Of a stretch of 64,000 bases of DNA, positions 40,681-53,797 are shown piece after piece. The position numbers and the translations under genes were made by a program. This stretch comes from Dipetalonema caudispina (Eukaryota > Nematoda > Chromadorea > Rhabditida > Onchocercidae), in the NCBI GenBank assembly GCA_013365325.1, contig JABVXV010000039.1, forward strand, positions 62,001 to 126,000, read 5' to 3'. A model generated the notes under the pieces. The model was given only the letters and a program-made list of their open reading frames with translations. It was not told the origin of the DNA and did not search any database. Numbering within the stretch: the first letter of the stretch is position 1; every line of letters starts with the position of its first letter.

Positions 40681-42449
40681 TATCTATCGAAATCAGCAAC
40701 TGGGAATTAAATCTAAAATGACTTATTTTTAGTTTTATATCACTCACATCTTTGAACATCGTCAAACATGTGATCCAGCACAAGAAAATTTATTAAGCTT
40801 TCAAAAGTTTGACACCTAACATATCTGGAAATTTATTGGTAATGCAAGTGCTTTCGTCTTGCAATCAATTCAATCCGCCAGCAGTGAGAAATGCTATGGT
40901 ATCGTCTGATTATCACTCATTACAGATAGGTATTATCCTGTATGTCTATCACTTGCACTAGCAAAAATAAAGTCTTCTAAATTTCATGAAAAGATTTCAA
41001 ATAACACTAATTCCTAAATCTAATTTTAAAATGCTAATTATCAAATATCATAGAAATAAAAACTAATGAACAACAGAATTATGCATTATGCAAATTGTAC
41101 AACATAAGCAAATAAATGAAGATAATATGAGTAACATTAGATTGTATCTAAATGTTCACATAGATGTGATAAACGTACTCATACGTGGAAAATTACGTTC
41201 AATTTAACGTAATCATTAATCTCATCAATACCCATCTAATATATACAACCGGTCAATCCTCTTCCTTTACCCCATACTGAAAGCTTCCCTCAATCGCATC
41301 AAAGTTATCGTTTCAAGACCACTTGTGAAGTTTTATTTCTGAAATAGTAATATTTCTCACTAATGCAGCACTAAAGCTACGTTTATCACGTCTATAGCAC
41401 GTCTCGTTCCTATTGAGGATAGTTTCACGTAATTTAACGTACGATATATATAATTAGCAAAATGTTGTTTTATACATGATATAATCTATAATACGATTAT
41501 AACAATTAAATTTACTACAATACATTCTTTTATCGATAATGTGAAAATTAGAAATTTGACATGACATGAATTGTTCATTTATTATAAAATTAAGTTATCA
41601 TTTATAAAGTATACATTTATTAACAACAATTTTGTCTGTTTTCAAATGCTTCGTTTTTATAGAAAATAATTTTACATAATTTGATATACGATACACGTAT
41701 AATTAGTATTTTACATAAAACATAATACACCTATAACTATTAAATTCATTACAAAATATACTATTTCATTAACAATTTGGGAATTAAAAGTTTAGCCCTA
41801 ATTCATTTATTTGTAGGATTAAGTTATCATTTAATAAATTGTACATTCATTAATGATAACTTTTCTAGCAAAATGAATTTTTCTAAGGGATAATAATGAT
41901 TAAGTTATTCCATTGAATCCATTTATTTAGTTAAGAGTTGTAATTTGTAGCAAATTTGTGGACTGATGACTAATGTGTGAGCGTATAACTTGTTATGTTT
42001 CCCTGTACCAACCTTATGAGTGCTATCACATGTCCCAGGTAAATGTGGTACAGCGATACAGCAATGTGAAATGATTTGCAAGGGATGTCTTAAACTTTTA
42101 GCATGATTTGAACCTTATAGCTTATCCTATTAGCTGCTTTTGTTGTAATTAACCATTTATAGATATTCTCCATTTTTATTTTTCATTGAATACTCATAGC
42201 GCACAGCTCTCTGTTTTGTTAAGTCATCAACAGGACAAATTCCACATTATAAAAATGAAATTTTATGGTAATAGCGGAAGGTTGATCATAGTTAGAATCA
42301 ACAGTAAATTGTTTTGCATGATCATCCGTGAATATTACAGTCCTAGCATTTATGCTAAAGCTCACAATGCATTCGAATTTGAAATGAAACGGATAGAAAT
42401 TCGAAAAGCTAATAATTATTATGTTAACATTTTAGGACTGCTTCAGAGA
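40681..42449. other. Divergent intergenic region between lingerer-like gene and msh-6
   Basis: Holds both promoters. It is AT-rich and includes the diverged duplication at 41423-41872 (separate entry). An open frame from 42186 runs in frame into the msh-6 start but has no similarity to MSH6 proteins. Confidence 0.55.
41423..41872 (+). repeat. Two diverged copies of a sequence of about 240 bp
   Basis: Copy 1 (about 41423-41635) and copy 2 (about 41669-41872) share blocks in the same order. These are TTTCACGTAATTT versus TTTTACATAATTT, a TATAATTAG block, CTATTAAATT-like blocks around ATAATACG/ATAATACACC, and AAGTTATCATTTATAAAG versus AAGTTATCATTTAATAAA followed by TACATTYATTAA. The offset is about 247 nt. 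No open frame or terminal inverted repeat was seen. Confidence 0.55.
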
Positions 42450-45400
42450 ATGGCTATGAAGAAGCAAGCATCGCTACTCTCATTTTTCAGTAGAAGTCCA
42501 AATCCGAAATGTGCATTGCAAGATGAACCTACTGGAAATCAAACGGTTTGCAAAATTTAAATTTATTGAAAAGGAAATCATGTTATCCACTAAAAATAAA
42601 GCAATTGAAATAAGTAAGCTTCAACTAAATAAGCGAAAAATATCTCGACTAAGAAATCTGACTCCAAATCATCGATTCACAGCCTAGTTTCTCCCAGCTT
42701 CTTATTACTACGTATTCCCATCTTTCATAGGAAGTTATCCCGCCTTTCTAATGGTTTACATCTATTCCCACCTTTTAGAGATCAACTGAAATAAAAATAA
42801 AGAAATGAATAGAGAACTGAAAGAAGTATAAGAGAAATGAGAAGAAAATACTCTAATGATTTCAAGAATTTAGAAATGAAATTAATGATCAGAAATTATA
42901 CTTAATCAATGATCAGAAAATGCAAGTACGATGGAATGTCAAAATCGACTCAAATCATTATTTGGTCTAACATCTTTTGGTTGAAAGGACTAAAAATTAA
43001 GATACAGCCCATTATTCATATATTTTACAAATATCCTTCAGTTGCAAGGCAATTCAGCACTTTAAACTCTAGATTCCTAAAATTTATGAAACTCAGTTTT
43101 TTACAGACCAGTATATTGAAGCGCACCACTCCTTCCAAGATTTCGAGAATGCAAAAGGATGTTCATTTGAAGAATGATGTTCGAATGGAAGATGTTACTA
43201 AAAGTGCTTTACTTAATTACTTTATGAAAGACATCAGCAACTAGATTTATTTTAAAAACGAATTTTGACGATATAGGCATTGGGATTATGGCTAACTTCA
43301 ACTCATTTTCACTACGGATTTTTGCATAATCTAACGCCAGCTACGTAAAAGGTAGAAACATGCTAAATCCTCGGAAACTACGAAATCCTGTGAATGTTAA
43401 TATGATTCATATTTATTTTGTGATGAAAGACAGTTACTTATCAACTAGTACTATGGAAAATGTTTTGAAATTAATGATTTATCTGCTAAGATCTTTCATA
43501 ATTAGATTTTAAATGGTACCCATTCACATTTTGTTGGAAAAATCGAACTTAGTAAATCAGATTAAAAAATTAAATTTTTGAAGTTTCAAGAAAATTTTTT
43601 TCAACCAATAGATTTCACTCTTCATAGTAGCAGGCTTGGGATTGTGGGAAATTTCAATTCATACTGAATTTATTTACTAAGGCCCACATACGAAGCGATC
43701 ACCAAATGAAGAACTATCACCAGTAAAAAACTCATGCACTAAACGTCGCCGTGTGTTGGTTTCATCAGATTCAGAAGGCGATGATGTTGAAATGATGGAC
43801 GTCAAAAAAAGTGAGGAAAACACGAAGCAAAGCCCAAGGCATAAGTCAGTAAGGAGCGGCTTTCTGTCCCAATTGGTCTGTAAAATTTGTTCAATTTATG
43901 AGTTTATCTGTAACAACAGTTGAAATTTTGAGAAAAAAGTCAGTGTTGAATATGTGAAAAAGAAATTTGAGTTAGGGAACACCATTGTACTTCGAAATTT
44001 CTGCCGTTATAAATTTAGTTCAAAAAATTTGTAAAACCCCATATAAATTTATTTTAAATTTAACTCAAAAACAACAACGTCTTGTCTTATAGAAGTCCCC
44101 TCATCATGGAAATAATTCTTCGTCAAGTTCATTGGTAAACGACTCCACAACTTCAAGGCCTGTTGTGAGTGAAATGGCTGTATCGTTTATCAATTCATTC
44201 CGCGTTACGGAGCAGGTCTGTATTAAGTCACATCAATTGTATTCTTTTAATTAGCATACAACACTCCACACATTTGTTTCACAAAATTTGGAATGGTACT
44301 CTCATTTAAAGCCAAATATTCGCTGATCATTAAGCAGATTTTCTGAATATATGCATTCTGAATCATCCCATATTACTTGCTTTAAAGTAGACATTCGAGA
44401 TCTTTAGATTTGAATATTGGACGGATTTTTCCGTTTATAGCCCTGAGAAATTTAGTGGTCATTAATCGCAGTTAATTTTTCAATTAATTGATGTGAATCT
44501 AGGGTTCATCTATGTCGACATCAAAACTAGATCGTTCAAATGATAAAGATGTACTGGATGAAAGCGCATCTGCTGTATGTTTGGCTACTGTCGCCGATAT
44601 TGAATCTGTGCGGTTTCCTCATTTAGACTTCGACTTTCTTCAACCAGACCGCATTCGCGATGCAGAAAAACGTTTACGTAGTCATCCCGATTATTGTTCG
44701 CGTACTTTATATGTACCAGATGCCTTCATGAAAAAGCAAACGCCTGGTATGACGTTATGATTTCAAAGGAATATATAGTTCGAATCAATAAAATTTGCAA
44801 ATTCAATGTACGAATAATAATGACGATGACGTACAGATTTAGATTTAGACCAAATTTTATATTTTTTGTAGATGATGCTCTTATCACAAGTCATAATTTG
44901 CGAAATATTTTTTAGGTCATCGACAGTGGTGGGCGGCTAAATCGGCTTACTTTGATACAGTGTTGTTTTTTAAAGTTGGAAAGTTTTACGAAATGTATCA
45001 TATGGACGCTGTAATCGGCGTCGAAAATTTAAATCTCAATTACATGAGAGTTAGTTAAATTTAACTTGTTTTAATGAGAAATTTGTTTGTTCTTTCCTAG
45101 ATATTTTTAATGAAAGATAAACTTCTGAAATAAATTTCAGAAGTTGGATTTTTTCAGGGTGGTTTTGCGCATTGTGGATTTCCAGAAGTAGCTTACGGTC
45201 GTTTTGCTGATCAACTAGTTAATCGAGGATATAAAGTTGCCCGTGTAGAGCAAACTGAAACGCCAACACAGTTAGAAAGCCGAAATAAAATCGAAAAAGC
45301 TAATGAGAAAGTTGTGAGGAGGTGCTGTTCAACAGAAGTATTTAATTGCAACCATCTGCAGGATATAGATATTACTTTCAAATTATTTAGTTTCAAGCTA

Positions 45401-48400
45401 CGAAATACATACCGTAAACTTCGAGCTGCGGTTCTTTTATGTAGTCGTAATACTAATTCATGTTATTCTATTATGTGAGTTCAGCTTTAGTCATCAAAAT
45501 AATTACACCGGAGAAATTAGTGTAATAATTTTCAGCATATCTAATACTATTCATGCATAGTGTTTTTCTTTTTAAATTTAAAATATTTCAGGGAAGTGTG
45601 CAATATTACTACCCCAGGCACTCGAACATACGGAGTACTTGATGGAAATGATGAACAAAGCACCGTGGATGTGATGGACACAACAGCACGTTACTTGTAC
45701 GCTATAGCTGAAAGGGTACATTAATTTGGTAGTAGATTGGTTTCCAACGCTTTATTTTGACCGATCATATCATTAAATAACATAAATTCATTTGTTTTCA
45801 GGGTACAGAAAGTGTAGAATATGGTGTTTGCTTCATCGATACAACCGTCGGTCGATTCTATGTATGTTTTTCTTCCATATCTGAAATGAGGCTTTTTTAG
45901 AAGTATTCCGGAAATCTTTTAAAAATTGTTATTTTTAGCCACTCAACTTTTTTGTCTCTTTTAAAAAAGTATTTCAGATTGGCTGCCTTTCAGACGGCGG
46001 TAATCGTTCTGCTCTTAGGACATTGTTCTCTCATTACCAACCAGCTCAGGTTTGCTACTGAACTGACTAGAATGAACAATTATTTGTCGGTTCAAATTTT
46101 ATTTCAATTAGATCTTTGCAGATTTTATATGAACGCGGGCGAGTTTCGGCATCGACAATGAATGTGTATAATAGTACTGTGAGTGCGGTGCCAAAAGAAG
46201 CATTAGTTCCGAAGAAGGAATTTTTAACATCTGAAAACACTTTGAAGCTGGTACGATTTCACAGTATGGGAAATCTCTCCGCTTTTTTCGTTATTGCTGC
46301 TTACATTCCTGTGTTATTTTTCAAAAATATTATTTCGAAATAATTTGACAGAACCAAATCGGCATTGTAAGCTACTGAAGGAATTTTTGTAATGACTTTT
46401 GCTTGGTTAGTTAAGTAGTATTGAGTGAATTAACAAATTTAAAAGTTTGTTATAGCTGGCAAATGATAAATACTTCGGCGAATTATATGATAAGTGGCCT
46501 GTAGTCTTACTCGATATGATCGACAGAGATAGTCTTGTCCCAAAGTGCAAACCTACGTACGATGCATGCGTTTCAGCTTTAGGAGCTGTTGTTTGGTTCG
46601 TACATTCAGTATTTGACTTCATGTTCACAGCCATCTTTACCGAAATTCACCGGAATGTGTTTCTCCCCCATATTCTCGATATCTACGTGCAAAGCATTAA
46701 ATTTACTTGAATGGAAGATTCCCTGTTGAACTTTTTTAGGTACACCTTAAATTTCAGGTATTTAAGTAGATGCTTTATTGATGTTGATATGATTTCAATG
46801 CGAAGATTTGAGCTGTACAAATCTGTGAACCTTACAGGACCTCTTTCCCAAGATAAGGTAAATTTATATTGTTTCTCTCTCGATCAGTTATGCTGTGCTT
46901 TCATTACATGTTTCCGATCTCTTTTCCTGTGTTCTCTTTGTAATGTTGGTTTTTTTGTCATTTTATATAGAAATGGTCGTAGTGATCATTTCATTTTGCT
47001 GCGGAACTCGAATTTTTTTTAAAGGATGAAGCGGAAACTGGCGAAGACTACTGGAGTGGACGCCGTCTCATTTTGGATAGTCTTGCTTTGAAACATCTAA
47101 ATATCATACCACCTATTAGTTCTATAAAGAAGTTTTCACCGCGTGACCCGATCACCGCAAAATATACGCTTTACAATGTTATTAATAAATGTGCCACCCC
47201 AGCAGGTATACTTTACTGGAATTTTTAGAACAGTCCTAAAAGTTTTTTTTAATGGAAGCACTATTCGCTGTATGATGTTCTTTTTTATCTGCAATTCATC
47301 ATTTTTTCAAAGGATTCCGAAGTTGATCCTAAATGGTTTTAGGTAAACGTCTTCTTCGACAGTGGGTTTGTGCTCCTGTTTGCGATCGCGAAATTCTATG
47401 TTCACGGCAGGATGCAATAGAATGGCTTTCTGAAGCGAGATTGAAGGAATTTATTGGTAAAGCTATGGAACGGTTACGCAAAGTACCTGATCTGGAACGC
47501 TTAGTTCAAAAGTGAGCATTTTTTGAAGTACAGTAGAGTTCAAAGCTTTACTTTATTGGAAAATACGTATTTTCTTTTTTTTTTTTTTTTTTTTTTCAGA
47601 ATACACACGTTAGGATTGAAATACCGAGCGGAAAAGCACCCTGACAGCCGAGCACAGATGTTCGAAACTATGCGTTACAATAAACGAAAAATTCGAGATT
47701 TGGTTCGGGCTTTGGAGGGTTTTGAGCGTGTTCAAAATCTCCGTTTAGAATTTATGGAAAATTTCGGCGGGAATCACGAAACAGTGTATGTAATCTGATC
47801 GTTTCCTTAATCTCACTGCATCCATTGTTTTCAGGAGTTTAGTTAAAATGGCGTAAAATTTTGCTGGAACATTGATAGTATAAAAATTGTTTTGAATCAG
47901 TAAAAAATTTTGTTTTTGAACTTCGATGATTAGCGTCAAAGTCTGTGAAAAGTAGCTATAATTTGTTTTTTAGGAATAAAGCAATTTACATATTGTCAGT
48001 TTTTGATTTGATTAGCATTCATAGCTGATGTTGTTAATCTTCAGCACGACTAGTGATGAAAGCACGGTTCACTATTTAATTTAAATAGTAAATGAAAACC
48101 ATATGTTATACTAAAACTTGTTATAGCCCGTCACTGTTGGAACGATGCTTTGGATATCGATTTCCCGACATTTCAAGTGATCTCGAACATTTTAAAGTAA
48201 GCTGCATAAAACTTACTTTTCTTAATTCTTGTGGGAAATCATAATTTCTAAAATCAGTTTACCATTGTTCTTTTGACTCTTTTAATTCCCTATTCTTTTG
48301 TTTTCAAACTTGAGTGTGTTTCTGATCTTCTGTAGGGTAAGAAGATTATCCATACATTTTTCAATTATTTATTGCTTATTTTTCATTCGTGGTTATTATA

Positions 48401-51400
48401 GTGAAATTCATTTAGCCGTCTGTTATTTTAAGCGTAGCTAAATCTACCCAGCTTTTTTCTGCTACGCTTTGATTTCCACTAAGATGTTCAGAACTAAAGT
48501 ATTTTTGTTACAAATGGCTAAAGCCTGCTAGAACTACTATTAAGCTTCATTTTTGGTTAAAATAAATTGATCTTAATTTCATTTCTTTAGCAGACATAGA
48601 AATGCATGCTGTCAGTTTTTTTAAGATAGGAATCGTTGAGTCACTGTGGAAAGTATTTTCTTAATGTATTTTACGTTAATGATTTGAAATTTTTGAGCGC
48701 ACTTTATTTTTTCGGTTGGTATTTGGAATTGAAGAATAAATGAGGGCTGATTAACTTTACTCATCGCAGTCTAAATATGATGGTTGCAGAATGCATTCAA
48801 TCGTGATAAAGCGCAAGAAGAAGGTATTATTGTGCCAGAAAAAGGTGTAATTAAGGAATACGATGACGCGATTTGTAACGTAAAACAATGTGTCCATGAA
48901 TTGGATTTGTATTTGAATGTTATCAAGAAGCAACTACGTTGTTCAGTAAATTCTTTTTCCTCTCTTGAAAATGAATAAGCAGGAATTATATGCGAGCGGC
49001 CATCATCTGAAGATCTTAAATGCATTTGTTTTAGTTTTATTATTGTTAAGATTTTGAAAATATTTCCAGAACATCAATTTTTTTGGAAGTGGACGATCCC
49101 GTTATCAGCTTGAAATACCAGAAGCTATCGCTATGGATTTAGGCCATGAATTCGAGCTTAAATCCTCTCGAAAGGTTAGATAATACTAATGAAATTCCGT
49201 CGTTCACCTTGTTTCGCTCTATTTCACTTCCATTTATTTGGTATGATTTTTTATAATAGGGCTACAAACGGATGGTAACGGATGAACTGGTGAATCTAGT
49301 TAAAAATCTGGACGAAGCTGAAGATCAGCTTGATATCTTGCGGCGTGACATTATGCGACGCGTATTTGCTGATTTTGGCGACAGGTTAGTGAAGTTTCCG
49401 AATAAATGCTATTCGATTCGTTCAAAATATAAAAATAACGACTTTAAAATAAGTACATATTTTATAGCTATGTTTTATGACAACTGAAATAGGGATGCAT
49501 TAAATTATTATGATGCTTATTAGTTTGAGACTGGAAATGTTTAAAATAATTATTAGAATTTTTTCCTCAAGCTGTTTGATATATTTAAATCATTGATCAA
49601 TTAGTGTTGGTAATTGACATGAATATGAATTTTGAGTTAATATGAAGTTGTACAACAATAGTAAAACGCGTTGTTAATTTGTTCGTTGGAGATAGTGAGA
49701 TGCCGTATGTCTAGTAGATATATGCGCATTTCCTTTTGTCCTCATCTTTTTCAAAATTATTTCATCGTAATTAAGCGTAACAGCAGTTTGGTGTACTTCT
49801 GTTTTATGTAGACTACTTTTGCAAATTGTGAGCTAAATTTCTGCGATAATTTAAATTTTTATTTCTTGTATTTATCGGTCTGTTTAATTTCGAAATATCG
49901 ATTTTGAAAATTAATTAGCTTGAAAGTTTACTCCTTCAGAAAACTTAGTGCCCAAAATCTGAATTATTAATACTGAAATAACAGAAAAATTGAAATAGTT
50001 AAATCGATTTGATGAATTTGAAGGTCTACCAAATGGACAATGGTTGTTGAACGAATGGCTATATTCGATGTGCTTCTTTCTTTAACTCGTTATGGTCAGG
50101 ACTGTGGTCTAAATATGTGCCGTCCGCAGTTCATTTACGACAGTAAGCTGGTAAAAGCTTATTTATTTGTGAATTATGATTTGTAAATCTATTTATTCTT
50201 GATATATATGATATTTGTGAATAATCAAAATATAATTTTGTATTAGCGTATGGATTGATACCTGTAAATGAAAACAAGTGAGTAATGAAGCTGTTGTTTA
50301 TTTGTAAAATCACTGTTGCGTTGAATAATCATACAACCAAGATTATTATACTGATTCTTTAAATTAATCATTGACTATACTTTCAGCCCGTATTAGAAAT
50401 TAAGTCGGGATACCATCCGTCGCTTGCTGCAATAGCTGCTTCAGGCAGTAGTTTCACATACATACCAAACAGCGTTTTACTGGGAGGAAATGAACCACTG
50501 ACAATTCTACTGACGGGTCCAAATATGGGTGGGAAATCGACACTAATGCGTCAAGTTGGTGTGCTGATTGTGCTTGCTCAAATAGTGAGTCTTTCTACTA
50601 GCTGCTGAAAAATGAACGAATGCTTCAGTCATTCGACTACTTTGTATTTGTATCTGATATGGCATTTATGTGATCGGAATCTAAAAAAAAAGACTCGCAT
50701 ACTCATCATACTGTATAGTGTTTGCTGAATATTACAGATTCGACTTATTCCTTCCCGGCAGCAAAGCACCACCGCACTACTTACTAGGGATAGGTGTATT
50801 TTTAATAAGATTGAAAATGACCTTCTCACCAAGAAATCACATGATCGTATTCAGACATTTTCGATTAATTTTTTTTTTACATATAGTATTTCATAGGTTT
50901 TATCAAATTTATTGCGAAAATAATTCTATAGGTTCTCAACATTATTTTGGTTTTAGTTCGGATTATTACTTCATCTGGGTTTCTAATTTAAATTAAGTTA
51001 AATCTGAATTTTAAAAGTTATCCAGTCATTCAGTTTTCTATGTATTTTTTTTAGTTCAAAAAATACTGCATTGTCACATTATAGGGTAGCTTTGTCCCTG
51101 CGGATGAAATGAAATTGTCACCGGTTGATCGAATCTTTACAAGGATGGGTGCAGGTGATCGAATCACTGCAGGTAGACATTCGATTGCTGATTCTAAAAT
51201 TTCGAAACATACTTAAAAGTTTGTGTTTTCAAAGTTATGTTTTAGGTCAATCTACTTTCTATGTTGAATTATATGAAACGAATTTGATTTTGCGAAATGC
51301 TACCAGACATTCCCTCGTGATAATGGATGAATTAGGTCGAGGAACAAGGTAATATTTACATCTTCATTTATTTATGTTTATAGTAATATTTATTAGAAGA

Positions 51401-52644
51401 TAAATATCCATGTTTAGTTTTTTTTTCTCTCGGCAGTCGAGATTTCGACTGTTAATTTGCTAGATTTGCGAGGCGTATTCTTGTCTTCGAATTATGATAT
51501 ACACTTTAGTTCATGCTTCCTTAAAAAGTTCATGATATAGGTTATTAATTGTCGCATTTTTAAACAGTTTTTATAAATCACTGCGTAACAGAAACAATTT
51601 TTGATTTTTAGAAAACTGATTTTTCACAAGACAAATGTCAAAGTGAATATTATTTTAGCACTTATGATGGCACCGCTATTGCGTATGCAGTGCTGCTAGA
51701 TGTGGCAACTCGACTGAACTGTCGTACCTTTTTTTCCACTCATTATCACAGTTTGTGTAAAGCAGTTGGAAATCTTAGCAACATCAAAGCGGCACATATG
51801 GTTAGTTATCTATTATAAAATAGTGGGGATACCATTCTAAATTAAATAACTTTCCAAAACCAATATTTTTGATAAAACATTCATCATAGGTGGTCCTCTT
51901 TCGTAACGTCACTGCATACCATGATGATTACCCAATATTCTCGGGAAAAAAAAATCTAATATCTGAGCTTAAACTTGTCAGAACTACAGTTATTGTAGTG
52001 TTTAATCATATAAAATGTCACTTCTGTCATAATTTTAGTTCTCTCTATGAGTTTGTCTCTAAATTCTAATTGATTTCGTTAATTTTATCCAGCTATGTAT
52101 ACCACGAAAAATAATTTTAGGAAAACCTTAAAAGTGGGAGAGACATATTTCATCTGGCATTCACTCGATTCTGCCAGCACCTGTATTTTTATAGAGTTTC
52201 GTTCGATGTTTCCATTCTCAGAAATTTGAATTTGAAAATTTTTTCAGGCTTGTATTGTTGAAAATGAAAATGCCGAAGATCCAACAATGGAAAATGTTAC
52301 TTTTCTATATACGCTAACCGATGGAATGTGTCCAAAATCTTATGGATTTTTCGCTGCAAAAATCTCTGGACTTAGAAAAGAAGTATTTGAAATTTTTATC
52401 TTATGACTAAAATTTCATTTCTGGTAAATTTTTAGTAAAAACGATCATAGGTTGTACTTCGAAAGGGTTTCATTTAAAAAATAAGTTTTAGGTTATTCGA
52501 GCTGCATTTGCTGCTTCACGACGTCTAGATGAAGGAAAAACACGAAAGGAACGTATGGTGGAATTACGAAAACTTGCACTGAATGAGGAATGCAGTACAG
52601 CGCAACTTAGGGAAATAATTAATTCAATGTTGATTTCATCATGA
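42450..52644 (+). CDS. msh-6: MSH6 DNA mismatch-repair protein
   Basis: Pairs with MSH2 as MutS-alpha, which binds base mismatches and small loops in the nucleus. Twenty-seven exons: 42450-42545, 43107-43203, 43682-43875, 44093-44215, 44503-44746, 44916-45049, 45158-45321, 45592-45715, 45802-45861, 45978-46049, 46122-46250, 46456-46595, 46758-46857, 47025-47205, 47343-47511, 47600-47785, 48127-48196, 48790-48945, 49070-49174, 49260-49384, 50024-50150, 50387-50584, 51085-51172, 51246-51348, 51659-51800, 52248-52382, 52492-52644; all in phase, 1204 residues. A PCNA-binding PIP box QASLLSFF is at residues 6-13. A basic, Ser-rich linker (to about 170) has no PWWP domain. The mismatch-reading Phe-x-Glu is F275/E277 (KVGKFYEMY). 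Walker [10 protein letters not shown] is at 976-984, then STFYVEL, Walker B VIMDE at about 1052-1056 and STHYHSL. The exon 2 donor (A/GTGCTT) was chosen by phase and is weak. Confidence 0.95.
45120..45145 (+). other. Perfect hairpin holding a decoy splice acceptor in msh-6 intron 6
   Basis: AACTTCTGAAA (45120-45130), loop TAAA, TTTCAGAAGTT (45135-45145). The right arm contains TTTCAG at 45135-45140. The acceptor that keeps the frame is TTTTTTCAG ending at 45157, 17 nt further on. Confidence 0.6.
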
Positions 52645-53797
52645 AAGTTTTTTAGAAAATGAATGTTTTTTCTAATTTTTAGAATCCTATTGTTTTGCTT
52701 TTTTGTTAGTGTTGATTACTGTTTTGGTATTTGCTGAAATAGAATGGTATATCATCAGCATTGTCAAATTGTCGCCATTTTTTCCCTTCGTTTTTTTCTT
52801 TTTTTTACGATTTGGAGGCATATATAAAGTTGGAAACATGAAATTCGTTAATTTAATATTTGAAATATTCCAGTATGTTTTGCATATCATATAATACATT
52901 ATTTTGTAGGTGGTTTAGTAAATTCATGCAATGAAGGCCTGTCTGATCATTTGCAGTTGGCGTTTGCCTAGAGAAATGCACTTCTAGTTGATCCGTAATA
53001 AGCTTCATGAAATCGATTTATTATATCAGCTGCTATAATCCTTTCGTCCATATTTGATTGTTGATAGATCTCGTAATCGTCCCCTATAAAGCGGGTTTAG
53101 TTTTTTTTTTTTTCTGAACTTTTGTCATGCTAATGTCCCATCATGCTCAGTCATTACTTAATTATAACCTTTTCCACATTACGTTATGTTTTATTTTCTC
53201 GGGAAGAGTGCATATTATACCTGTTTCACTCCTTAAATGATTTATTACTAACGATGATCGTTGACAAATTCTTTTTCAATATTTTTTTTTTTTTGATTAT
53301 GGGTACGCAATATATTGATGTTGAAAGTAATATTGAAATTTATCCACGTTCGATTATACTTGTTTCGTAATTTTACGGTCTCTTAAATATTTCATTACTT
53401 TTGTTGTATCTTCAGAAAACCACGTATTTGCTCTTAGTTTGATCTGATTTTTTTTTTTTTTTGCTTCTGTAGGAGCGGTTACGTTGTATCTATTTAAGTG
53501 AAATGTTTTACCGTTAATATTTGTTCTACTTTTGCTAAGAAAATTGAAACCTGTAAATAATTCATACAAATTTTGATTTTTTTTTTAGAAGTTGTATGAA
53601 GTCATGTTACATAAAAGTTGGATTTTGCTTTCTTTTTTTTTGTTTTTTTTTTTTTGTTTTCTGCATCATTATACTCATAAAGTAATACTTTCAAAGTGGA
53701 AATTCGAGTTTGAAATAACAATTCTGAAAAATTAATCATGTCTAAGATATAAAACTTCAAGGGATGCGAAAATCGCAATAACGGCTACGACAACGAC
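52645..53797. other. Intergenic between msh-6 and lpd-3
   Basis: AT-rich with several T-runs (for example 53101-53113, 53282-53294, 53449-53462, 53631-53655). It should hold the msh-6 3' UTR and lpd-3 promoter. No coding segment recognised; the short frames seen here are Phe/Ile/Leu-rich and look like chance. Confidence 0.55.

Noticed and set aside
43250..43680. Apparent repeat GGGATTATGGCTAACTTCAA versus GGGATTGTGGGAAATTTCAA in an msh-6 intron
   Set aside because: Similarity is limited to one short block and does not extend; not enough to call a duplication.
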